From the NCBI RefSeq assembly GCF_000196735.1, contig NC_014551.1, forward strand, positions 2,041,001-2,105,000: a stretch of 64,000 nt of DNA. The letters are read 5' to 3'. This document shows, in pieces, positions 26,290 through 32,473 of this stretch. Under the pieces are notes generated by a model, which had not been told where the DNA came from, ran no database searches, and was given only the letters and a program-made list of their open reading frames with translations. Both the position numbers and the translations under genes were made by a program. The number at the start of each line of letters is the position of its first letter. Within the stretch, counting starts at the first letter, position 1. The DNA comes from Bacillus amyloliquefaciens DSM 7 = ATCC 23350 (GTDB taxonomy: Bacteria > Bacillota > Bacilli > Bacillales > Bacillaceae).

Positions 26290-27150
26290 TTATCCTTTTA
26301 AAATAGGGGTCACTTTATCAATGGCTTCTTGTAATTTTTCACTGTTTAACCTATACATTTGTTTGGCGTCTTTTGATTCCGTTCCAAGAGCAAATAGTTC
26401 TAAGTCTGCTTGACATTTTTTCAAGGTTGAAAGAATTAAGGGTCTTTCTTGTGGGGGTGCGACTTGTAATTTATCGTCAAACAGATCAATCGTTAACTCT
26501 CCGTAAGAATTAACCTGTCCCAGAAATACATTTTCAATCGTTACCCCTAGTTTTTCTAATTCAGTTTGTAGCCAAGCCCGACTTCGTCCAATCGTGGCTA
26601 GTGGTTCATCCATTATTGTACCATCCATAATAATGGTCTGAGGCTCCTTGATTGAAGCAACCTTCAAGTTTATATCCTTTGCTGTTAAAGGTTGATTTTC
26701 TTTCTTTAGCATCACAGATAAATCACCTGTTGCCTCTAAAACAGCAAATTCTACATCAGAGACTTGAAAGACATCCTTCTTGCGAAGGAGATCTAACAGT
26801 TCATCTGTCGTATATCTTTCCTTTTTTAAATTATCTTCCATAATCTTCCCATCTTTGATAAATACAGTTGCTTTTCCTTCTATAAAATTGCGAAAACGTT
26901 TACTTTTTAATGAAATTAAACCAGCGAAAAAGGGAATAACCGCAAAAATGACAATTCCAATAATTCCGTGAAAAATGTTCCGTTCAAGTCCTATAGCCAC
27001 TTCTGCACCAATATTCCCAATAGAAATACCGGTGACATATTCAAAGAAAGTTAGTTGGGAAATTTGCTTTTTCCCTAACCATTTTGTAATGAAAAGTAAA
27101 AGAGCAACAAATAATGCTGAGCGTACAGCTACATCTAACCATTCAGGCAC
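26290..27150 (-). CDS. 2Duf: DUF421 membrane protein with fused C-terminal DUF1657-like domain
   Basis: 286 residues from a GTG with aggaggtg upstream. Three N-terminal transmembrane helices (SALFVALLLFITKWLG; FFEYVTGISIGNIGAEVA; GIIGIVIFAVIPFFAG) and the soluble YetF-type domain are followed, from about residue 240, by STLKKCQADLELFALGTES, clearly akin to the separate DUF1657 proteins of this operon. The corresponding spoVA2mob protein, called 2Duf in the literature, lies in the spore inner membrane and is a main contributor to wet-heat resistance. It is the only intact DUF421 gene of three here. Confidence 0.88.
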   Translation of the reverse strand: MPEWLDVAVRSALFVALLLFITKWLGKKQISQLTFFEYVTGISIGNIGAEVAIGLERNIFHGIIGIVIFAVIPFFAGLISLKSKRFRNFIEGKATVFIKDGKIMEDNLKKERYTTDELLDLLRKKDVFQVSDVEFAVLEATGDLSVMLKKENQPLTAKDINLKVASIKEPQTIIMDGTIMDEPLATIGRSRAWLQTELEKLGVTIENVFLGQVNSYGELTIDLFDDKLQVAPPQERPLILSTLKKCQADLELFALGTESKDAKQMYRLNSEKLQEAIDKVTPILKG

Positions 27151-27179
27151 TGCTTACACCTCCTGTAAATATAGTTTTT

Positions 27180-27386
27180 CTAGAAACCTTTGTACTGAAG
27201 TTCCTCTCCTTCTAGTTCTCCTACTCTTTTTTTTAAATCTTTTGTTACTTCGTGTACTACCATCATAGCCTCATGCAAAGTTCGCTTCGATTCATCATCA
27301 AGAGTCCGTAATGCTAAACTTGAGAGACTTGCTTCTACCCCTTTTAGACTGGCAAAACACTGTTTAACATCTGATCCTACTGTCAT
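27180..27386 (-). CDS. DUF1657 small protein (second copy)
   Basis: 68 residues (MTVGSDVKQCFASLKGVEAS to the end EELQYKGF), predicted all-helical, with ribosome site aaggag. DUF1657 proteins occur almost only with SpoVA and DUF421 genes in spore formers; a biochemical role is not known to me. It lies between spoVAEb (11 bases) and 2Duf (29 bases), so co-transcription is nearly certain. It shares the E-x-Q-Y-K C-terminal signature with the first copy at 29816. Confidence 0.85.
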   Translation of the reverse strand: MTVGSDVKQCFASLKGVEASLSSLALRTLDDESKRTLHEAMMVVHEVTKDLKKRVGELEGEELQYKGF

Positions 27387-27397
27387 CCTAATTCTCC

Positions 27398-27748
27398 TTA
27401 TCCTTTTGGCTTAAAAATTAAAGCTCCTATCATGCCGAAAACAATGGCAGCTGAAATACCAGAACTAGTTACTTCAAACATTCCTGTCAGTACCCCAACT
27501 AACCCATGTTTTTCTGCTTCCTGCATCGCACCATGAACAAGCGAATTCCCAAAATTTGTAATCGGAACGGTAGCCCCTGCCCCAGCAAAATCAATCAAAG
27601 GCTCGTATAGTCCAAATCCATCTAAAAGCGCCCCAATCACTACAAGAGCACTTAAGGTATGACCTGGTGTCAATTTAAATACATCAAACATAATTTGCCC
27701 AATGATACAAATTAAACCGCCTACGACAAAAGCCCAAAAATAGATCAT
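27398..27748 (-). CDS. spoVAEb: SpoVAEb, DPA channel membrane subunit
   Basis: 116 residues, three or four hydrophobic segments ([52 protein letters not shown]). It overlaps the spoVAD stop by four bases (ATGA), so it is translationally coupled; a ggaggtg site lies in the end of spoVAD. SpoVAC and SpoVAEb form the membrane part of the channel that takes dipicolinic acid into the forespore and releases it at germination. This is the mobile extra copy, not the chromosomal spoVA operon. Confidence 0.9.
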   Translation of the reverse strand: MIYFWAFVVGGLICIIGQIMFDVFKLTPGHTLSALVVIGALLDGFGLYEPLIDFAGAGATVPITNFGNSLVHGAMQEAEKHGLVGVLTGMFEVTSSGISAAIVFGMIGALIFKPKG

Positions 27749-28764
27749 GTTAATTGTTCACCTCCGTATTCAATTGACACTGCATGGGCGATACAAGGAA
27801 TTGTTTCATTTTGCTGAAAGGACAACGGTGAAAGCAAAGCACCTGTAGCCACAACTAACATGCGTTTAAATTCACCATTTTTCATGCGGTTTAATAAATG
27901 CCCATAAACTACCGTTGCTGAACAGCCTGCACCGCTTGCCCCTGCAAGAACGGGTTGTCCTTCCCGATAAATCATAAGGCCACAATCTTGGTATTGTTCT
28001 TCACTAATAGGAGTTCCATGCTTTTTAAATAGATCCATGGACACTTCCTGTCCGATTTGGCCAAGGTCACCGGTTACAATTAAATCGTAATAAGATGGCT
28101 CAACATTTCGTTCCTTTAAATGGGCTTCAATGGTATCAACCGCAGCTGGCGCCATAGCTCCTCCCATGTTAAATGGATCTGTCAATCCCATATCGATTAC
28201 ACGACCAATTGTGGCAGATGTGACATGAGGTCCTTCCCCAGAATCACTTAATAGGGCTGCACCTGCACCAGTAACCGTCCATTGTGCCGTAGGTGGCTTT
28301 TGTCCACCATACTCAGTTGGATACCGAAATTGTTTTTCAACAGCTGTATCATGACTGGAAGCTCCTGTTAACAAATATTTCGCTCCTTTTGTATTTACAA
28401 TATAAGCACCTAGAGCCAGTCCTTCCATCGAGGTAGAGCAAGCACCGAATAAGCCAAAATAAGGCGCTCCAATCGTTCTGCTAGCGAAACTTGTTGGGGT
28501 GATTTGATTGATTAAGTCCCCAGCTAGGATAAATTGAACTTGATCCTTTTGTATGCCCCCTTTTTCCATGGCTTTTTGGCAAGCCTCTTCAAAAAGGATT
28601 TTATGTGCTTTCTCATAGGAATCCTGCCCAAGCCATAAATCAGCATGAAGAGTATCGAAATCATCTGGGATAGCACCATTGGCTTCAAATGGTCCACCAA
28701 CGGTTCCAGTGGAGATAATGACAGGCTTTTGTTCGAAGATCCATGTACGATGACCTGCTAGCAT
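27745..28764 (-). CDS. spoVAD: SpoVAD, DPA-binding protein
   Basis: 339 residues from the ATG at 28764; the upstream in-frame GTG is passed over because ggggtgg lies six bases before this ATG. Thiolase-like fold with the family segments [34 protein letters not shown] and [18 protein letters not shown]. SpoVAD sits on the outer face of the spore inner membrane and binds dipicolinic acid. Its start overlaps the spoVAC stop by one base (TAATG). Confidence 0.92.
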   Translation of the reverse strand: MLAGHRTWIFEQKPVIISTGTVGGPFEANGAIPDDFDTLHADLWLGQDSYEKAHKILFEEACQKAMEKGGIQKDQVQFILAGDLINQITPTSFASRTIGAPYFGLFGACSTSMEGLALGAYIVNTKGAKYLLTGASSHDTAVEKQFRYPTEYGGQKPPTAQWTVTGAGAALLSDSGEGPHVTSATIGRVIDMGLTDPFNMGGAMAPAAVDTIEAHLKERNVEPSYYDLIVTGDLGQIGQEVSMDLFKKHGTPISEEQYQDCGLMIYREGQPVLAGASGAGCSATVVYGHLLNRMKNGEFKRMLVVATGALLSPLSFQQNETIPCIAHAVSIEYGGEQLT

Positions 28765-29243
28765 TATAAACCACCCCACTGGATTAAAGTGGTTTTAATT
28801 AAGGCAATGACAAAAGCAGAAAAAACACCAAATAAAATAACCGCCCCCGCTAATTTAAATATGTTGCCACCTACGCCCAGTACAAATCCTTCGCTTCGAT
28901 GCTCAATGGCAGGCGATATAACCGCATTGCCAAAACCTGTTACAGGTACAGCTGTTCCAGCCCCACCAAATTGGGCCATTCGATCATATACGCCAAAACC
29001 AGTAAGAAGCATTGTAATAAAAATTAACGTACCCACCGTCGGATTTCCGGCCGTTTGCTCAGTAAAATCGAAATAATAAATGTAAAAGTCTGAAATAAGC
29101 TGACCAATCAAACAAATAAGTCCACCGATTAAAAAGGCCTTAATACAATTTTTAACAACCGGTCTTTTGATCTCTCGTTGTTTTTGCAATTTTTGATATT
29201 CCTGTTGCACAGGAGTAAGTTGTTTCTTTTGATTGTTAGACAT
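28764..29243 (-). CDS. spoVAC: SpoVAC, mechanosensitive DPA channel subunit
   Basis: 159 residues. A charged cytoplasmic N-terminus (about 35 residues) precedes four hydrophobic segments, including CIKAFLIGGLICLIGQLISD and AGAVILFGVFSAFVIALIKT, and the conserved GGAGTAVPVTGFGNAV motif shared with SpoVAEb. SpoVAC of B. subtilis behaves as a mechanosensitive channel. Ribosome site aggaaggat. First of the coupled spoVAC-D-Eb set. Confidence 0.92.
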   Translation of the reverse strand: MSNNQKKQLTPVQQEYQKLQKQREIKRPVVKNCIKAFLIGGLICLIGQLISDFYIYYFDFTEQTAGNPTVGTLIFITMLLTGFGVYDRMAQFGGAGTAVPVTGFGNAVISPAIEHRSEGFVLGVGGNIFKLAGAVILFGVFSAFVIALIKTTLIQWGGL

Positions 29244-29260
29244 AACTCGATCCTTCCTCT

Positions 29261-29734
29261 TTAGGTTTGTTCCTTCATAAGACTTTTCAGTTTGTTCAAA
29301 TCATTTTTTAAGTTCTTCTTATTCATATCGTTTTTTTTCAGTCTTTGCTCGACCTTTTCAAGTTCCCAGAATATTTTTTTATCAGTCGAAACAAAAACTT
29401 TATAGTCGGGATATTTTTTTTCTAAGTCGGATTTTACTGACTTCTCGATACTCTTTAATCGAAATCGATCAAAATTCTCAACTTTAATCGCTGCCATAAG
29501 CTCTTTATCAGTATTCACAGCTTTTACGTCTGTAATATCTTCCTTGGCAATTATCTTTTCTTTCGCATGATTGGCAACGGATTGATCAATTGGCTTACTT
29601 GTATGTACTTGCGAAATACCAAAAGTACTATTACCTTGAATAAATTCATTTTGATTACCATTACATCCTGATGCGAAACCAATGACCATTATAATAAAAA
29701 GTAGGTTTTTCAATGTGGTTATTTTATCTTTCAA
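29261..29734 (-). CDS. YhcN/YlaJ-family sporulation lipoprotein
   Basis: 157 residues from a TTG at 29734, chosen because ggaggtg lies seven bases upstream; an upstream ATG at 29749 would begin inside that site. The signal peptide ends in the lipobox GFASGC, with Cys24 as the lipid-modified residue. The rest is the YhcN/YlaJ domain (HAKEKIIAKEDITDVKAVNT). Such lipoproteins are found in the spore inner membrane and are standard members of spoVA2mob operons. It lies 17 bases before spoVAC. Confidence 0.85.
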   Translation of the reverse strand: MKDKITTLKNLLFIIMVIGFASGCNGNQNEFIQGNSTFGISQVHTSKPIDQSVANHAKEKIIAKEDITDVKAVNTDKELMAAIKVENFDRFRLKSIEKSVKSDLEKKYPDYKVFVSTDKKIFWELEKVEQRLKKNDMNKKNLKNDLNKLKSLMKEQT

Positions 29735-29773
29735 AAAAATCACCTCCATGTTTTTCCATTATTTGAACAGCTG

Positions 29774-29804
29774 AAAAAGGTTGGTTAAGAGGCCAACCTT
29801 TTTT
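29774..29804 (-). terminator. Strong hairpin between the first and second operon genes
   Basis: AAAAAGGTTGG and CCAACCTTTTT, 11-base perfect arms around an 8-base loop, with a T tract at the minus-strand exit. It looks like a full intrinsic terminator placed inside the operon, so the genes below may depend on read-through. Confidence 0.75.
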
Positions 29805-29815
29805 CGCCTTACTAA

Positions 29816-30022
29816 TTACTGTTGTTTGTATTGAGGTTCTTCTTGTTCGATTTGTTGAACACGTGGTTCAATGCTGTCTACAACGGATTGGGTTTGCTTA
29901 GCTGCATCTTGGTAAAGTTGCTTAGCTTGTTGATTATCTGTACTAAGAGCAAATGTTTCAAAACTTGCTTGAGCACTTTTCAATCCTGCTAGAGCTGTTT
30001 TAACGTCATTTATTACTGTCAT
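29816..30022 (-). CDS. DUF1657 small protein (first copy, operon leader)
   Basis: 68 residues (MTVINDVKTALAGLKSAQAS to EPQYKQQ), helical, ribosome site aaggagg. It is the first gene of the spoVA2mob operon, behind a sigma-G-like promoter, and is followed by a terminator-like hairpin. It should therefore be made in excess over the membrane proteins. Its sequence resembles the C-terminal domain of 2Duf, suggesting they may interact or share a partner. Confidence 0.85.
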   Translation of the reverse strand: MTVINDVKTALAGLKSAQASFETFALSTDNQQAKQLYQDAAKQTQSVVDSIEPRVQQIEQEEPQYKQQ

Positions 30023-30059
30023 GATAATTTCCTCCTTCTTGAATTTTTTTTTACTCTTT

Positions 30060-30089
30060 TATTTTGCTTTATGGAGAATTTTTTATTCA
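30060..30089 (-). promoter_or_regulatory. Candidate sigma-G promoter of the spoVA2mob operon
   Basis: On the minus strand TGAATA (30089-30084), 17 bases, CAAAATA (30066-30060). This fits forespore sigma-G promoters (TGAATA, CATACTA) at five of seven -10 positions, about 40 bases before the first gene. Forespore expression is what the spoVA genes require. Confidence 0.55.
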
Positions 30090-30506
30090 ATGATTTTTGG
30101 GAAATTTAAATCTAAATTATTTTTGACGTATAGCTCCATTTTTTCGATAATAACCCCTTTTCCATATCCCCATCATTTCTTCTATTTCTCGTTGACAGCA
30201 ATAGCTCTTATAACTTTTCATTTTTTCTTTTCTCAACTTCAATTTCTTTTACACCCCTACCTTTATAAAATAAGATGATTGTATTTCCTGAAAGGACTAA
30301 TATTTTTCCCATTTTTCGGATATTGTCCCAAAGTTTTAAGAGTTTCTCCCTCTTAATCATCCTATTTATGGGTATTTAACATTGAAAATGTAATAACAAA
30401 GATAAACGCATGCATTTGTCGCCGTATTAAGGTTTGTCTAATACATAAAAAGGAACTGTTTTGTTATTAAACATCAAATTTTTCATACATTTTAGAAGGT
30501 GAAAAA
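30090..30506. other. Gap between the operon promoter and small ORFs, no gene seen
   Basis: Very A+T-rich. Short open frames here have no ribosome site or coding character. No hairpin with a T run was found that I would defend. Confidence 0.4.
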
Positions 30507-30647
30507 ATGACAACAAAACAAAAAAGGAAATCCTTTCAACGTTTAACGTTAAAACCAAAAAAGGACATTGAAGAAATAAAACTTGGGATTAAACTGGGAG
30601 AAAAAAAGGAAACCAAAAATCCGAGATTGGGCGAAAGAGATGTATAG
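30507..30647 (+). CDS. Small basic hypothetical protein
   Basis: 46 residues from an ATG with gaaggtg upstream, beginning MTTKQKRKSFQRLTLKPKKD and ending LGERDV. It is rich in Lys and Arg and has no recognised domain. The frame ends ten bases before another small frame on the same strand. Both may be pieces of one former gene. Coding status is uncertain. Confidence 0.4.
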   Translation: MTTKQKRKSFQRLTLKPKKDIEEIKLGIKLGEKKETKNPRLGERDV

Positions 30648-30656
30648 CTATATTTG

Positions 30657-30779
30657 ATGGGGATTAATACAGAATTACAGGTAGGTGACATTGTCAAATT
30701 AAAAGTTGAAGATGTGAAAGGGAAAAATTCTTTTATATTCTGGAAGGCAAGACAACAAAAAACAGAAAGTAAATATTAG
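30657..30779 (+). CDS. Small hypothetical protein or gene fragment
   Basis: 40 residues (MGINTELQVGDIVKLKVEDV onward, ending QQKTESKY), with no good ribosome site. The VGDIVKLKVEDVKGKNSFIFW stretch reads like a small beta-barrel. It follows the 46-codon frame closely and could be its second half after a frameshift. Confidence 0.3.
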   Translation: MGINTELQVGDIVKLKVEDVKGKNSFIFWKARQQKTESKY

Positions 30780-31048
30780 TATGCTATCTAATAGAATTGA
30801 TAAAAAAATTGGATACATAATTGTTTCAAACTGGTAGAGACCATATGTATGAGCAGCAATTAATGTTCCATATTTTTCGTGGGTCAGGCAAACTCTTGTT
30901 CATCTAGACAGTAGGCTGATTGATTATTGATGCTTCTTTCTTAACAAAACACCTAAGTGATTCTCTGTGCATATACTGTATCATTACTACAGGATTATGA
31001 TTAAATACAACTCAATCCATACATAAAATAATCAAGGAGAGGTTAATT
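30780..31048. other. 269 bases without a gene
   Basis: Presumably holds the promoter of the 31049 gene; I could not identify a confident sigma-A or sigma-G element. Confidence 0.4.
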
Positions 31049-31501
31049 TTGAAAATTCCAAAGACAGCCAAAGTTAGTATCCCCTTTCCATCCGTATGGG
31101 GGATTGATGCTTCTATTGCGGGGAGATCCATTATTAGAGGTATACTTACCATTGATTCCATTGTAGACAACAAAGTAGTAGGTACAGTTAATTTTCGTGG
31201 TATACCTATTCCGATTAATGGGTATTGGGACGAAAGCGCTAAACAAATAAGTTTCGATTCACCATATGCCTCCTTTTTTGGCAACTTGACAATAATTGAT
31301 GAGACCGCTATAAGCATTCGGCATTTCATTTTAAGTGGACGGTTTATAATGAAACCTCCCTCTTTGCTGGCTGGTGAATACGGAAATTGGATTGCTACAA
31401 CCTTTACAACCCGTTTGGGACCTCCCATATATACTAATGTTTTACCACCTGCTGGTGCCTTTACAGTCTCAAGTATGCTCTTGGGACAGCAATTGTTTTA
31501 A
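31049..31501 (+). CDS. Unrecognised 150-residue cargo protein
   Basis: TTG start with aaggagagg nine bases upstream and a strong terminator downstream, so it looks like a real monocistronic gene. The product (MKIPKTAKVSIPFPSVWGID to SSMLLGQQLF) is rich in beta-branched and Gly/Pro residues and has no signal peptide or clear membrane helix. It looks like a compact beta-sheet protein. It lies between the spore operon and the transposition genes, on the opposite strand to the operon. I recognise no family, and function is unknown. Confidence 0.75.
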   Translation: MKIPKTAKVSIPFPSVWGIDASIAGRSIIRGILTIDSIVDNKVVGTVNFRGIPIPINGYWDESAKQISFDSPYASFFGNLTIIDETAISIRHFILSGRFIMKPPSLLAGEYGNWIATTFTTRLGPPIYTNVLPPAGAFTVSSMLLGQQLF

Positions 31502-31520
31502 TTAGACCATGACTTTATAA

Positions 31521-31554
31521 AAACAACCTTCCTTTGTGACTAAGGTTGTTTTTT
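31521..31554 (+). terminator. Terminator of the 31049 gene
   Basis: AACAACCTT and AAGGTTGTT arms followed by TTTT, 20 bases after the stop. Confidence 0.85.
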
Positions 31555-31750
31555 AAAAGTGTTCTCGAAAAATACAGCCTTGCTTTAAATCTGAGTTTAG
31601 CGTATATCTCCGTTAAAATGTACTCGGAACCCTTTGATGATCGTGCCTAGTTAGATAAACAAATATTGATACTTCCTTATAGAAATAGCCTGCTTGGTTA
31701 GGTACGTTGTTTCACAATCCCCGGAAATTTTTAATATAAGTAATGAATGC
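31555..31750. other. Gap before tnpR, no gene seen
   Basis: About 200 bases between the cargo terminator and the resolvase stop; no supported feature. Confidence 0.4.
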
Positions 31751-32326
31751 TTATTTTTTTCCTTCCGATAGCTTTCTATATAAAGAAGCTCTAGATACAT
31801 TTGTAATTTCACAAATTTGATTTACAGTCATATTTCCTTCTTTATATAGCTTTACTGCATAATTCATTCCTGCGTGATTTTTATGATATTTCTTTAACCG
31901 TCCTTTAAACTTCCCTTCTTTCTTTGCGAGCTCAATTCCTTCACGCTGACGCATACGAATAAGGTCTCGCTCTAATTGGTTAACACCAGCCATTACCGTA
32001 ATTAAGAATTGGCTATATGGATTATCTTCTGATAAATCTAGCCATGTATCCTTAAGTGATTTTAAGCTTGCCTTTTTATTTCGTATTAAATCAATCAATT
32101 CAAATAAATCTTGCGTACTTCGAGTGATCCGAGTTAAATCTGTAACATAAATAATGTCACCTTCCTGTAAATCCTCTAACATTTTTTGAAGTTGTTCACG
32201 ATCTTTTGTGGCTCCTGAAATTTTTTCTTCATAAATAATATCCATTCCAATTTCGTTCAATTGCCGAAATTGCCTTGAAGGATTTTGGCTAGTCGAACTG
32301 ACGCGTACATAACCGATTTTCTGCAA
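31751..32326 (-). CDS. tnpR: Tn3-family serine resolvase TnpR
   Basis: 191 residues from a TTG at 32326, chosen because gaggtg lies just upstream and Tn1546-type resolvases start there. The catalytic domain has Ser10 in YVRVSSTSQNPSRQ, then YEEKISGATKDREQL and the long helix LERDLIRMRQREGIELAKKEG. The C-terminal HTH is VNQICEITNVSRASLYRKL. It resolves cointegrates at the res site. It diverges from tnpA. Confidence 0.93.
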   Translation of the reverse strand: MQKIGYVRVSSTSQNPSRQFRQLNEIGMDIIYEEKISGATKDREQLQKMLEDLQEGDIIYVTDLTRITRSTQDLFELIDLIRNKKASLKSLKDTWLDLSEDNPYSQFLITVMAGVNQLERDLIRMRQREGIELAKKEGKFKGRLKKYHKNHAGMNYAVKLYKEGNMTVNQICEITNVSRASLYRKLSEGKK

Positions 32327-32473
32327 AATTTCACCTCGTTTTTGAGACAAGTCTTATGAGACACTCTTAACTATGATTTTATCAGTCTACTATACTTGTA
32401 TCAATAGAGTACACTCTATTTATATATAATTGAACTAATTAACTGAATAATTATGGAAATGGGATGATACTGA
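32327..32473. promoter_or_regulatory. Presumed res site and tnpR/tnpA promoters
   Basis: The intergenic region of the divergent tnpR and tnpA contains AATAGAGT-AC-ACTCTATT (32403-32420), a perfect 8-2-8 palindrome, plus several TNTAC-like half sites. Resolvases of this family bind the tnpR-tnpA gap, so this is the expected res locus. The three subsites are not individually resolved. Confidence 0.55.

Noticed and set aside
30021..30278. 85-codon plus-strand frame upstream of the spoVA2mob operon
   Set aside because: Phe-rich translation of A/T-rich promoter DNA, no ribosome site.
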